Below are positions 15,780 through 24,845 of a DNA stretch of 48,011 nucleotides, one piece after another. The stretch spans positions 1 to 48,011 of the forward strand of contig JAOABX010000019.1 of assembly GCA_026418175.1 (NCBI GenBank), written 5' to 3'. The stretch's first letter is position 1, and every line of letters begins with the position of its first letter. Both the position numbers and the translations under genes were made by a program. The stretch comes from Flavobacteriales bacterium (GTDB lineage: Bacteria > Bacteroidota > Bacteroidia > CAIKAF01). A model generated the notes under the pieces. It searched no databases, was not told the origin of the DNA, and worked only from the letters and a program-made list of their open reading frames with translations.

Positions 15780-16499
15780 ATGAAGCATCCTTTTTTAGTA
15801 ATTATATTATATTTTACCAGTGTGGTATATTATGCACAGGTAGGTACTAACATTTTGATGGATGCTGACACAGTTGCTGTACCGGTAAGTGGAAAAGCCG
15901 GTAAAAGCGAAAAATCTGTGAATATTGAAGAACAAAAAAAAGATTCTTTAACACGTAAAGAAAAACGTGAGCTTTTGCAGGCAGGCAAAATAAAACGTCC
16001 TAAAAAGCCATGGAAAGCAGCTGTTATGTCAGCTTGTTTACCAGGTTTGGGTCAAATGTATAATGAAAAATGGTGGAAAGTTCCTATTGTATGGGGAGGC
16101 TTGGGAGCTGTTGGATATTTTATGATTGATAGCCATATTAAATTCATTGATTTTAGAGATGCTTATCGCAATAGGGTGAATGGCATTGCCACACCGTATG
16201 ATGGTATTTATACAGACCAGGGGCTGGTGGCACAGCGTGATTCATACCGAAGAAACCGTGATTTGTTAATTATTATTGGTACAGCTGTTTGGGTGCTAAA
16301 TATTGTAGATGCTACTGTTGATGCTCATTTATCTTCATTTGATGTATCGAAAGATTTAAGCATGAAAATACGTCCAAGTAGCCAATTGGTGCCCGAACTA
16401 TCAACTCCATACTTTGGAATTTCTTTTTCATTCCAATTTAAAAGTAAAACCACTAAAACGTATAATACCTATGCGAATCGGTCTTTGGGGATATGGTAA
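15780..16499 (+). CDS. DUF5683 domain-containing membrane protein
   Basis: A 239-residue protein with a signal peptide (about residues 1-19, ending YYAQ) and a Lys-rich linker (~40-80). The DUF5683 core is KPWKAAVMSACLPGLGQMYN, a second helix at KVPIVWGGLGAVGYFMI and a later hydrophobic segment at LLIIIGTAVWVLNIVDA that runs into VDAHLSSFDVS. The family is widespread in Bacteroidota and of unknown role; two or three membrane segments are likely. Its 3' end overlaps dapB by 29 bp in another frame, so the two genes share a transcript. Confidence 0.88.
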   Translation: MKHPFLVIILYFTSVVYYAQVGTNILMDADTVAVPVSGKAGKSEKSVNIEEQKKDSLTRKEKRELLQAGKIKRPKKPWKAAVMSACLPGLGQMYNEKWWKVPIVWGGLGAVGYFMIDSHIKFIDFRDAYRNRVNGIATPYDGIYTDQGLVAQRDSYRRNRDLLIIIGTAVWVLNIVDATVDAHLSSFDVSKDLSMKIRPSSQLVPELSTPYFGISFSFQFKSKTTKTYNTYANRSLGIW

Positions 16500-17190
16500 A
16501 ATGGGGCATGAAATTGAAAAACAAGCTCTACAGCGTGGCCATGAAATTATATGGAAGCTGGATGAACAGAATGTATCTTCATTTTCTGATGAGGATTTAA
16601 AATCTGCTGACGTAGCAATTGAATTTACAGCTCCGCATGCAGCTGTCCATAATATTTTAAGAGCCTTTAAAATTAATTTACCCATTGTTGTGGGTACTAC
16701 CGGTTGGTATGCTCATTTGAATGAAATTAAAAAGCAATGCGAGGAAGGAAATCATAGCTTGATTTATGGCTCTAATTTTAGTGTGGGGGTAAATATTTTA
16801 TTTGCGGTTAATACGTATTTGGCACGAATAATGAACCGATATCCTCAATACAATCCGCAAATTACAGAAATACATCATACCCAAAAGTTAGATGCTCCAA
16901 GCGGAACAGCTATCACACTTGCTGAGGCAATTATTCAAGCAAATGACCAAAAAGCCTATTGGGTTAACCATGTGGCAGTAGAGCCAGAACAATTAGGTAT
17001 TATATCTGTACGAGAAGATGCCGTGCCAGGCACTCACCATGTTACTTATGAATCACCCATTGATAAAATTGAACTCATCCATACGGCTTACAATCGCCAA
17101 GGCTTTGCACTAGGGGCTGTAATGGCAGCTGAGTGGCTTTTAGGAAAAAAAGGATTTTTTGAAGTGAAACAAATGTTTCACTTTTCATGA
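16471..17190 (+). CDS. dapB: 4-hydroxy-tetrahydrodipicolinate reductase
   Basis: A 239-residue enzyme that reduces the DapA product with NAD(P)H on the way to diaminopimelate and lysine, so it feeds peptidoglycan synthesis in the cytoplasm. An N-terminal Rossmann motif GYGKMG (residues 7-12), the VVGTTGW segment and the catalytic block HHTQKLDAPSGTA are visible. The start at 16471 (MRIGLWGYG) puts the nucleotide-binding strand first, as in all DapB; the upstream in-frame ATG at 16414 would add a non-homologous tail. The gene overlaps the end of the DUF5683 gene by 29 bp and, convergently, the end of the minus-strand propeller gene by 13 bp. Confidence 0.95.
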   Translation: MRIGLWGYGKMGHEIEKQALQRGHEIIWKLDEQNVSSFSDEDLKSADVAIEFTAPHAAVHNILRAFKINLPIVVGTTGWYAHLNEIKKQCEEGNHSLIYGSNFSVGVNILFAVNTYLARIMNRYPQYNPQITEIHHTQKLDAPSGTAITLAEAIIQANDQKAYWVNHVAVEPEQLGIISVREDAVPGTHHVTYESPIDKIELIHTAYNRQGFALGAVMAAEWLLGKKGFFEVKQMFHFS

Positions 17191-18350
17191 ATCATTAATT
17201 CTATGTAGTATATAAACGTTTTATTCAGTTGTCCGCTTATCCAGCTTATATCAGGTTTATCAAAACTGTTTGAGTAATTTAAAATCAAATACTTGTTGTT
17301 TCCCAAAGGCGTAATAGCTGGAAAGGCATTATCGCCACACCCGGGTATATCCATAATCCATTCAAAATCTTTAAGCTCTTTATTTAATTTATACAATGCA
17401 GTTGTTTTGGGTGTTAAACTGTACCGGGTTAGATTATACCCTCTAAGTAGAGATTCGGGCAGCCATGCAGGCGATTTGGCAAAATTACCGTCTTTATTTC
17501 TACGGGCTATTAAATAAATATCGTCTTTATGACGAAACATACAAGAGCTATCGTATTTTTTCTTTGTTTTAAAAGTTTTCCATTCATGCAATGCATTTTT
17601 CTCTGCATAACAAACCAGTGCCCCTTCACCTTCTAAACGAACACAGGCCCATAAATTTCCTTCATGGTCAAATTCAAATTCTCCCTCTTCTGCACCTGTT
17701 AAATCTATTTGTGGTTTTTCACTGATAGCTTTCCATTGGTATCCGTCTGTACTTTTAAAAAGCCGTAATTCTCCCTGATGATTTCCATACAAGTCTTTTC
17801 CCCAATATGCTGAAAGTAATAAGTTATTATCATATACTTTTAACCGCCAGGGTACGTAACCGTCTAATCCTTGAATAATTTGATTCTCCCACTGACCTTG
17901 ACCTGTGTAAGTTGATACCCATACATGTTTAGGCTGAAAGCGTACCGGGCTTCTTCCGCCTTCAAAGAAATAAAGTAATAATTGATTTTTGTAGATAGCA
18001 AACCGAGGTTCACGTAAATCACATCCCATTTTTATTTCATGTTCAAATTTCCAGGTAATAAGGTCTTTACTGCTTATTACATAAATTTTTGCTTTTTTGT
18101 TGGGGAAGTGATGTGCAGCAGTTCTGAATGCTACGTAATATTTCCCTTCATATTGCGTGATGTCTAAGTTGTTATTTGAAGTAAGTGTTTTGATTTGATG
18201 AGGTAAAGCATTGGATGGTACCAATATTATAGGCTCGCTGATAGAATAGGATTGAGAAAAATAAGAATGGTTATATAATAAGATACTTAAAGAAAAAATA
18301 ACTAAACGGATATGAACAGTAAATGGTATTATCATGCTGTAATTATGCAT
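17178..18350 (-). CDS. Secreted sialidase-like beta-propeller protein
   Basis: A 390-residue protein with an N-terminal signal segment (IRLVIFSLSILL, ending near YFSQS). The body has repeated blades such as GKYYVAFRTA, LREPRFAIYKNQLLLYFFEGG and LRLFKSTDGYQW. The spacing resembles the sialidase/BNR or glycosidase-like propeller superfamily. Asp-box copies are imperfect (KSTDGYQW is the best), and I do not see a complete sialidase Arg triad, so no enzyme activity is claimed. It is the third gene of an operon with the two small paralogues upstream; its ATG overlaps the preceding stop by 8 bp. An alternative start at 18335 would give a similar signal peptide. Confidence 0.6.
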   Translation of the reverse strand: MHNYSMIIPFTVHIRLVIFSLSILLYNHSYFSQSYSISEPIILVPSNALPHQIKTLTSNNNLDITQYEGKYYVAFRTAAHHFPNKKAKIYVISSKDLITWKFEHEIKMGCDLREPRFAIYKNQLLLYFFEGGRSPVRFQPKHVWVSTYTGQGQWENQIIQGLDGYVPWRLKVYDNNLLLSAYWGKDLYGNHQGELRLFKSTDGYQWKAISEKPQIDLTGAEEGEFEFDHEGNLWACVRLEGEGALVCYAEKNALHEWKTFKTKKKYDSSCMFRHKDDIYLIARRNKDGNFAKSPAWLPESLLRGYNLTRYSLTPKTTALYKLNKELKDFEWIMDIPGCGDNAFPAITPLGNNKYLILNYSNSFDKPDISWISGQLNKTFIYYIELMIHEK

Positions 18351-18792
18351 TTAAAATCCATTTTTTGGCATCTTCAAAGGAGTTGAAATACCGATTTGTA
18401 ATGAAAGTTTTATAGGTTTCCATTGATTCGTCCATGATTGCATCTAGCGAATGTTGTATAAGCAAGTTATGATTTACGATTAGTGCTACTTTTTTTAAAG
18501 AGCTATTTAACCAACTGGCAGCTTCTTCTTTAACAAACCATTGTTGCATTTCGTATGAAATAACATAATTCATATCAATGTATGATATAATTAATCCATT
18601 CGGGCGCTCTTTTAAAATAAATCGGGTAAGTGTTTGACTTCCTTCTTTAAAATCTTCACATGTCATTGGCTGTTCGTGGTTAAGCCAATAAAATTCCAAC
18701 AGCCGATTAGGGGTATCATTGATTATGCGGTACTTAGGTTTTTCAGCCAGAATAATCACGTGTTCAAAATTATTCGCTGCAAAAATATTCAT
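18343..18792 (-). CDS. Small alpha/beta protein, SpoIIAA/STAS-like (tandem paralogue B)
   Basis: A 149-residue protein without signal or membrane segments. The predicted beta-alpha order resembles short STAS/SpoIIAA-like proteins: LLEFYWLNHEQ strand, CEDFKEGSQTLTRFIL helix, NGLIISYID strand, WLNSSLKKVALIV strand, and a final FNSFEDAKKWI helix. It aligns by eye along its whole length with the neighbouring 155-residue protein (E-[DE]-F, L, KK-A-I, and the F-S/N-S-A-W-type end), so the two are tandem duplicates. Such proteins occur in Bacteroidota without known function. It is sandwiched in one operon: 3 bp after its paralogue and overlapping the propeller gene. Confidence 0.6.
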   Translation of the reverse strand: MNIFAANNFEHVIILAEKPKYRIINDTPNRLLEFYWLNHEQPMTCEDFKEGSQTLTRFILKERPNGLIISYIDMNYVISYEMQQWFVKEEAASWLNSSLKKVALIVNHNLLIQHSLDAIMDESMETYKTFITNRYFNSFEDAKKWILNA

Positions 18793-18795
18793 TTT

Positions 18796-19263
18796 TTATT
18801 TCCATTGTAAAGCATCCGCTATGGTTGAAAAAAAACGAGTAGGAACGTAATAGTTTTTTTGATATCTTTCAACATCTTCAACTATTTCTTCGAGTTTTAC
18901 TTGCTGTATTAAATCTTCGTTAATGATCATAGCAAATTTTTTAATACCGCTACTTACTAATTTTGGAACAAACTCACTGACATACCAATTATGTTGTTTA
19001 TCTGATATATGGTGTTGGTATAATCGTTGGTCTGAAATAACATATGCAGGTTTATGAATTATAACTTGATTTAATAATAAATTTGCTTCTTCTTCAAACT
19101 CTTCATGGGTCATAAGATTGGTTTCGCTGTTCCAAACCTGAATTAATAGTTTATCTGATGTGGAAACATAAATATTTTTGAACTTTGATGAGGCTACCAG
19201 GTTAAGTGTTGATGCTTCTGGAGCGTTTTTTAATAATTCTGATATTTCAGAAAAGTTATTCAT
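18796..19263 (-). CDS. Small alpha/beta protein, SpoIIAA/STAS-like (tandem paralogue A)
   Basis: A 155-residue cytoplasmic-looking protein, first gene of a three-gene minus-strand operon. Visible elements are KLLIQVWNSE, THEEFEEEANLLLNQVI, AYVISDQRLY, GIKKFAMIINEDL and a C-terminal RFFSTIADALQW helix. They line up one for one with those of the next gene, separated by only 3 bp, which marks a tandem duplication that has diverged strongly. No catalytic residues stand out. A phospho-accepting or ligand-binding regulatory role is only an analogy with STAS domains. Confidence 0.6.
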   Translation of the reverse strand: MNNFSEISELLKNAPEASTLNLVASSKFKNIYVSTSDKLLIQVWNSETNLMTHEEFEEEANLLLNQVIIHKPAYVISDQRLYQHHISDKQHNWYVSEFVPKLVSSGIKKFAMIINEDLIQQVKLEEIVEDVERYQKNYYVPTRFFSTIADALQWK

Positions 19264-19351
19264 TAATATACAATATAGAATGAAATAAAATAAAAAGTAT
19301 GTTTCATTTAGTATTCTGCAGTTTTTATTGATTATTCTACCGATTTCGATG

Positions 19352-19359
19352 TATTTTTG
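19352..19359 (+). promoter_or_regulatory. -7 element TATTTTTG before the MBL-fold gene
   Basis: An exact TAnnTTTG match 22 nt before the ATG at 19382, downstream of the alternative start at 19328. It therefore supports the shorter protein. Confidence 0.55.
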
Positions 19360-19381
19360 GCAAAATAATCTGGATTTTGTA

Positions 19382-20221
19382 ATGAAGCTTTATAGTATTA
19401 ATACAGGTCATTTCAAATTAGATGGCGGAGCTATGTTTGGTGTAGTTCCAAAGTCAATATGGAATAAACTAAATCCTGCGGATGAGAATAACATGTGCAG
19501 TTGGGCCATGCGTTGTCTATTGATAGAAGATGGGAACAGACTATTTTTAATTGATACAGGCATAGGAAATAAACAAGACGAGCGTTTCTTTTCATTTTAT
19601 TATTTGCACGGAAACGATACATTGGACAAATCATTAGCAAAATATGGTTTTCACCGGAATGATATTACTGATGTATTTTTAACTCACTTGCATTTTGATC
19701 ATTGTGGCGGTGTAATTGAATGGGATGAAACAAAAACCGATTTTCGTCCTGCATTTCCTAATGCAGTAGTTTGGACAAATGCATTGCATTGGCATGCTGC
19801 AATTAATCCTAATCCAAGAGAAAAAGCATCGTTTTTAAAAGAAAATATTTTGCCCATTGAAGAGTCGGGGCAGTTACAATTTATTGGAGGTCCCGGTGAA
19901 TGGATGCCGGGTTGGTATAATTATTTTGTAAACGGACATACAGATGCGATGATGATTCCCCGAATAAAATATAAGAATACCGAAGTGATTTTTATGGCCG
20001 ATTTAGTGGCCTCATCACATCATATTAAAATTCCATACGTTATGGGCTATGATATCCGTCCATTGGATGTGATGAGAGAAAAACAAGAAGTGTTAGGATA
20101 TGCATCAGCTAATCAAACCGTTTTATTTTTTGAACATGACCCGCTTATTGAGTGTGCTTATGTGGCTGAAACCGAAAAAGGAATTATACTAAAGGAGACT
20201 TTTCGGTTGGATGAGATTTAA
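19382..20221 (+). CDS. MBL-fold metallo-hydrolase, YtnP/AHL-lactonase-like
   Basis: A 279-residue zinc hydrolase. The metal motif HLHFDH is at residues 102-107, preceded by FLIDTG (Asp58) and followed by NGHTDAM (third His ligand), FMADLV (bridging Asp) and FFEHDP (last His). The start LDGGAMFGVVPKSIW is characteristic of the subfamily that includes the YtnP-type lactonases and AHL lactonases, but many such Bacteroidota proteins have no proven substrate. No signal peptide: it acts in the cytoplasm. The start at 19382 is supported by the promoter element and by the conserved N-terminal strand. It overlaps the convergent lipid-kinase gene by 4 bp. Confidence 0.85.
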   Translation: MKLYSINTGHFKLDGGAMFGVVPKSIWNKLNPADENNMCSWAMRCLLIEDGNRLFLIDTGIGNKQDERFFSFYYLHGNDTLDKSLAKYGFHRNDITDVFLTHLHFDHCGGVIEWDETKTDFRPAFPNAVVWTNALHWHAAINPNPREKASFLKENILPIEESGQLQFIGGPGEWMPGWYNYFVNGHTDAMMIPRIKYKNTEVIFMADLVASSHHIKIPYVMGYDIRPLDVMREKQEVLGYASANQTVLFFEHDPLIECAYVAETEKGIILKETFRLDEI

Positions 20222-21216
20222 ATTTCTTGATTTTTTAGGGTTGAAATTAACTTTAATCCACGGTGAATCAAGCTGAATTCAAAAGGTGAAGTGCCTAATG
20301 ACTCTCCATCTGTTTCTAGCATAATTTCTGGTTCAGATTCAATTCTAATTTGTTGGCCAGAATGTGTGCTTACAAAATGTTCTTTCACAAAACTTCCATC
20401 ATATAATTTGGAAGTATTTTTTATAACCTCCCACTTCGTAAGCCTGTGAAATAATGTTAGATCAAGAATACCGTCATCAGGTATAGCATGTGGAACTTGC
20501 ATCATACCATTTCCATTATATTTACAAATGCCAACGTTTAACGAAAACATCGTATCTTCTATGGGTTCTTGTTGATCAATAATCACTTTTACTTTGGTAA
20601 ATGAGTATCTAAAAAGACAACGAAAAAGATTGGCCAGGTAAGTGAATTTCCCCATTTTTTTACCGCCTTTTGTTTTTTGATTGGATGCATAGGTTACAAA
20701 TGCATCATATCCCATCCCGGCTACATTTACAAAATACCGCTTACTGCGATTTGTGCCGTTTTGATATTCAACAACCCCAACGTCCTGATAAAAATAATTT
20801 CCGGTTTTGATGGTTCGCGCTGCCCCCATGTAATCAGTAGGAATACCTATGGTTCTTACCCAGTCATTTCCCGTTCCAACAGGCATAAATGCAAATACAA
20901 CATCAATTGGTTTTGCAGCTGTCTGCAAATAAATTCCGTTTACAATTTCATTCACTGTTCCATCCCCTCCAATTCCAAGTATTTTACGATATCCGGCTTC
21001 TATAGCATCTTTTGTAAAACGAATTGCATCTCCGGGTTCTTTAGTTTCTATAATTTTATACAGAATTTTATGAGCATCCAGTGCTGCGAGTATTTTGGTT
21101 CGGTCTTTGGTTGCTTTTCCCCCTCCGGAAACCGGATTCAAAATGGCCAGCCATTCATGTTCATTGCCACTATATTCCATAGCTCGTAATGTTTTTCCGG
21201 CAAAATTTATTGCCAA
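20218..21216 (-). CDS. Diacylglycerol/lipid kinase family protein (YegS/DgkB-like)
   Basis: A 332-residue protein. The family phosphorylates diacylglycerol or related lipids with ATP at the inner face of the membrane. The nucleotide-binding motifs are NPVSGGGK (27-34), GGDGTVNE (83-90) and PVGTGNDW (112-119); the C-terminal beta domain has DGILDL and ETDGES. Membrane helices are absent, as in DgkB/YegS. A second start, MEYSGNEHEW at 21180, would remove 12 residues and is equally plausible. The natural substrate is not predictable; ceramide- or sphingoid-lipid kinases of the same fold exist in this phylum. Confidence 0.88.
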   Translation of the reverse strand: MAINFAGKTLRAMEYSGNEHEWLAILNPVSGGGKATKDRTKILAALDAHKILYKIIETKEPGDAIRFTKDAIEAGYRKILGIGGDGTVNEIVNGIYLQTAAKPIDVVFAFMPVGTGNDWVRTIGIPTDYMGAARTIKTGNYFYQDVGVVEYQNGTNRSKRYFVNVAGMGYDAFVTYASNQKTKGGKKMGKFTYLANLFRCLFRYSFTKVKVIIDQQEPIEDTMFSLNVGICKYNGNGMMQVPHAIPDDGILDLTLFHRLTKWEVIKNTSKLYDGSFVKEHFVSTHSGQQIRIESEPEIMLETDGESLGTSPFEFSLIHRGLKLISTLKNQEI

Positions 21217-21246
21217 TTATTTGTATTAACTAAATATTGCAGGCGT

Positions 21247-21254
21247 CAAAAGTA
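21247..21254 (-). promoter_or_regulatory. -7 element TACTTTTG before the lipid-kinase gene
   Basis: The complement reads TActTTTG, 30 nt before the ATG at 21216. It matches the TAnnTTTG consensus. Confidence 0.45.
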
Positions 21255-21312
21255 ATTATTATACTAAGCTACTGATGAAAAATTATATAAAGATTTTTTA
21301 CAAAATGACTCG

Positions 21313-22584
21313 TTAATAAATAATTATTTTGCTGATAGTGACTTGATTATTTTTGTAAATGCGGATAATGTATATTCCCGATGGTACATTTGCCTGCCAT
21401 TGAATAGTGGATGGAGGTATGTTCATTTCCCAAATTATGTTTCCCATTAGATCTGTAATTTGTGCTATTTCAGCTTTTTCCAAAGTGATTGTTAAAAATT
21501 GTCCCTGTAATAATGGATTAGGAAATATCAACACCTGAGAATGGTTGTTCGATTCATCAATAGAAAGGCCGAATTGTGTAGTATTAACAGATAATCCTCG
21601 AAAAGAAGCAACCCAAATCCGATTGCTATCATCTTCAGCAAAATCATACATTTTTAAGCTTTGCAAGCCTGCTTCAAATTCATTGTAGGTATAATAAATC
21701 GTATCATTGGTAACTGTTAAGCCGGTGGTTGAATTATTCATGCCAATCCAATGGCGTTTATAGCTATCTGTAAAAACATTCCATACGTTTTGAATTATCT
21801 TTCCGTTGGTTGTGGAAGAATCAATTATTTGAAGAATGGTTTCATTTTTAATATCCATTCGAATGAGATGATTAGTTCCTGAATTTCCTCCCAATCCAAT
21901 CCAATATACGGAATCATTAATGGGTGAAATACAATGGACCCGATTGGTAGGAAGACCAAAGGTTGTGTCGTAAATTACCCATAGGCTACCCGATTTTTTT
22001 ACTAAGCCGTTTTGACCGGTAGCTAATAATATTTCTCCCTGGCTTGTAATTTCAATATCATATATCTGATTTATATCCGGGTTTCCCGGAACATTTCCTG
22101 AATGAAATCGTTGCCAGGTATTGTTGTAAAATAAAAACAAACCACTCCCTTCAGTTCCTACCCAAAGACTATCGGTCGTTGAGTGTAAGCTCAAAATACA
22201 ATCGTTAATTAATCCATTTCCTCCGGTAGTAGCGGTACTGTAAATGATGTAATTGTTAGAAGGCATTCGCTTCCATACTCCTTGACAACCAGTTCCAATT
22301 AATAATTTACCCGTTTTATCTACACTGAGTGATTTAATAAAATAATCAGGAAAGGAGGTTTCTTTTTGCAACATATTATTATTGAAAAAATATAAACCTT
22401 TGTCAGATCCAATCCACAAGGTATCTTGATGAAATAAAAGCCGGGTTATCAAATTGGTTTCTAAAGCAGAGTTTAGGGTAGTGAACGTATTCCAGTTGTA
22501 CATCAATTGGCAATTGCTTATTTGATTGGTGCCAACGATTTGTATAATAATTAAAACAATTGAAATTAAATGCTTTAACCGCAT
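21313..22584 (-). CDS. Two-component-regulator-type propeller protein with T9SS type A sorting domain
   Basis: A 423-residue secreted protein. A signal peptide (~1-25) precedes repeated blades with the DTLWIGSDKGL / DSLWVGTEGSGLF / NRIWVASFRGL motif of Reg_prop propellers. In sensor kinases these form the periplasmic sensory half; here no TM, kinase or DNA-binding part follows. Instead, the C-terminal ~75 residues (VLIFPNPLLQGQF, ITDLMGNIIWE, VPSGIYIIRIY) are a T9SS type A sorting domain, so the propeller is exported and probably anchored at the surface. It lies 16 bp downstream of comEC on the same strand and could be co-transcribed, although the functions seem unrelated. Confidence 0.87.
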   Translation of the reverse strand: MRLKHLISIVLIIIQIVGTNQISNCQLMYNWNTFTTLNSALETNLITRLLFHQDTLWIGSDKGLYFFNNNMLQKETSFPDYFIKSLSVDKTGKLLIGTGCQGVWKRMPSNNYIIYSTATTGGNGLINDCILSLHSTTDSLWVGTEGSGLFLFYNNTWQRFHSGNVPGNPDINQIYDIEITSQGEILLATGQNGLVKKSGSLWVIYDTTFGLPTNRVHCISPINDSVYWIGLGGNSGTNHLIRMDIKNETILQIIDSSTTNGKIIQNVWNVFTDSYKRHWIGMNNSTTGLTVTNDTIYYTYNEFEAGLQSLKMYDFAEDDSNRIWVASFRGLSVNTTQFGLSIDESNNHSQVLIFPNPLLQGQFLTITLEKAEIAQITDLMGNIIWEMNIPPSTIQWQANVPSGIYIIRIYKNNQVTISKIIIY

Positions 22585-22600
22585 TATTTAATAAATTAAC

Positions 22601-24670
22601 TTAGTTCAAATTTACAATAAAAGCACCAGAATGGGCAATGTCATAGTACTTAATGTTTAATTTATCCAATGTAGTAATCATTTTTTTTCTGTTTTTTTCA
22701 GAGATACAAGGGTCTAGCAAGATGGTTTGAAAACTAAAAGATTTTAAAATGATATCTGGATTAAAAAAACGCTTTGATTTTAACCAAACATAATCTATTT
22801 CAATTTTATTAATTGGCAACATGAGGCTGTCGTCAATAATCCACAATCGTTTATTACCAGCCTGTATAAGCGGATATTGTATAAAGAGAGGATTGTTTTT
22901 TTTATTTTTTTCGATTCGGTGGTGCTTCCGTATTCCCTTCCATTGGTGGTTTGCTCTTATGAAAAGTCCATATTCCATGGGAGTAAGTTCATCGAAGCTG
23001 GGGTAAGATACTTCTCTGCCATGCATGATTTCAAGCCAACTTTTTTTATTTTGAGCATAAATAATTAATTGCTGTTGATGGTTAACTTGCCAGTTACGGT
23101 AAGTCATGGTAATTAATATTACTAGGATAATAAAAAGGCTTGCTACGAGCCAAGTAGCATACCGATTCATGAAAAAGCAGGTAAAACAAATCAAACCAGC
23201 ATATAGCAACAGGCATTGAAATGCGTTTATGGTTAGATTTTCAGCATAAGCATATGGAATATCTTCAATAACTTGAATGAGTTGATGCATGAATGTAATT
23301 AAAAATTTAAAAATTGCCGAAGTAATATTTCCTAACAATGGAATGCCAGTAAAAATTACTGCGGCTATTCCAATGTATATTATAATCCCGGCTAAAGGCA
23401 CTACAACCAAGTTTGCAATAAGAAAAGAAGTAGGAAATTGGCCAAAATGGTATAAGCTAATAGGGGTAGTAGCTATTTGAGCTGATAAGGAAACACAGGT
23501 CAGTGCCCAAATTTGATTTACAATCCAATATTTCGAAGTTATCCATTGGTTCATGGCAGGAAAGAAAAACACTATTCCCAGCACAGCCAGATAAGATAAT
23601 TGAAATCCAACATCAAATAAGTTCATTGGATTAACAATTAATAAGATGAAAGCTGAAAGAAAAATAGTATTGTAGATGTTTGATTTGTATGACAAGGTTT
23701 GTCCAACACTAACCAGGCTAAACATAATACCTGCTCGTAGCACCGATGAAGACATACCGGTTAGGATAACATAAAACCATAAAATGAACAATGTGATAAA
23801 CAAAGCTGTTATTCGCCCCCACAGATTTTTTTTAAGAAAAAATAAAAGCCCTGAAATCATTAGATAAATAATCCCCACATGCAAACCAGAAACAGCCAAT
23901 ATATGCATGGCACCCACTCTTGAAAAACTTGCTTTGGTGTCTGAATCCAAAATTTCTTTGTAGCCTGTTAGCAATGCCGCCGCAATACCGGTTACTTCTT
24001 GGGGCATACCGAAGGATTGAATTCTACGTAAAATTTCATATCGAAATTCCTTAATATAATAGAGTATATTTTTTCGTGGAGGTTGAGGTAATACTTTAAA
24101 TGCATTTGTATTTATGTATGCCTGATAATAAATCCCTTTTGTTTCCAAATATTTTTTATAGTTGAATTGCCGTGGGTTCTGTGGACTATATGGAATAGTA
24201 ACCGGAGCATGAAAAAGTATTTTTTGTCCGTGTTTTAGCTGTTTAATTCTTTCATTTTTTTCAAAGTAAAGAATAATTCCAGTTGTTCCATGTTGGGCAT
24301 CTTGTTCATATTGAGAATACAATAATTGCGCTTCTGCTTTAAATGAATTTGTTTTTTCTACTGGATTTTCAATTAATTCAGCCACATGTATCTTCATGTG
24401 TTTAATATCCCGGATTGTTTTAAATGGAGATTGATAATGAGCATTTAGATAACCTAAACTAATTAAGCATAGATAAATCATGAGGCCTGTTTCCCAACTA
24501 TTGTTCCATAGTGCAGTGTATGATTGAGGTGTAAATAGTAACGTAAATAATATCGAACCAAGAATAATCCATGCTATGGTTGCCTGTCCAGGGAAATAAT
24601 TAAAAAGAATTATACCAAGAACAAATCCAGTACATAATCGCACAAATGGGATAGCCGGAAATGGATTCAT
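22601..24670 (-). CDS. ComEC/Rec2-family competence membrane protein
   Basis: A 689-residue polytopic membrane protein; the family forms the inner-membrane channel for single-stranded DNA in natural transformation. An N-terminal pair of hydrophobic segments is followed by a DUF4131-type beta domain (~60-195). The Competence domain then carries GIAAALLTGYKEIL, the HILAVSGLHVGI signature (about residues 252-263) and eight or more TM helices to ~505. The C-terminal region is short (~185 residues) and beta-rich and lacks the HxHxDH motif, so the metallo-beta-lactamase domain of Bacillus ComEC is missing or degenerate. Divergent from the PA-domain gene. Other competence genes are not in view. Confidence 0.92.
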   Translation of the reverse strand: MNPFPAIPFVRLCTGFVLGIILFNYFPGQATIAWIILGSILFTLLFTPQSYTALWNNSWETGLMIYLCLISLGYLNAHYQSPFKTIRDIKHMKIHVAELIENPVEKTNSFKAEAQLLYSQYEQDAQHGTTGIILYFEKNERIKQLKHGQKILFHAPVTIPYSPQNPRQFNYKKYLETKGIYYQAYINTNAFKVLPQPPRKNILYYIKEFRYEILRRIQSFGMPQEVTGIAAALLTGYKEILDSDTKASFSRVGAMHILAVSGLHVGIIYLMISGLLFFLKKNLWGRITALFITLFILWFYVILTGMSSSVLRAGIMFSLVSVGQTLSYKSNIYNTIFLSAFILLIVNPMNLFDVGFQLSYLAVLGIVFFFPAMNQWITSKYWIVNQIWALTCVSLSAQIATTPISLYHFGQFPTSFLIANLVVVPLAGIIIYIGIAAVIFTGIPLLGNITSAIFKFLITFMHQLIQVIEDIPYAYAENLTINAFQCLLLYAGLICFTCFFMNRYATWLVASLFIILVILITMTYRNWQVNHQQQLIIYAQNKKSWLEIMHGREVSYPSFDELTPMEYGLFIRANHQWKGIRKHHRIEKNKKNNPLFIQYPLIQAGNKRLWIIDDSLMLPINKIEIDYVWLKSKRFFNPDIILKSFSFQTILLDPCISEKNRKKMITTLDKLNIKYYDIAHSGAFIVNLN

Positions 24671-24845
24671 CGATAGTAATAATTAAAAACAATTTAATCA
24701 AATTCATTTCTTCCGGCAAGTTTCATAATCAATAAATTACAACATTAAACACAATATTTTTTATAAATGAATAAAAACATATATTTTAAATGTATTAAGT
24801 AATTATTATTTTTACAGCAAATAATTAAACTTAATACTTGTATTT

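Noticed and set aside
17178-18350. True sialidase
   Set aside because: Only one reasonable Asp-box-like motif, and the Arg triad, Tyr/Glu pair and FRIP motif of sialidases could not be identified by eye.
20677-21189. 170-residue plus-strand frame opposite the lipid-kinase gene
   Set aside because: Antisense shadow of the conserved GGDGT/GTGND-containing kinase; the translation is Cys/Ile/Ser-rich low complexity with no recognisable domain.
21313-22584. Hybrid two-component sensor
   Set aside because: Only the Reg_prop blades are present; there is no TM helix after them, no kinase or receiver domain, and a T9SS sorting domain follows directly.
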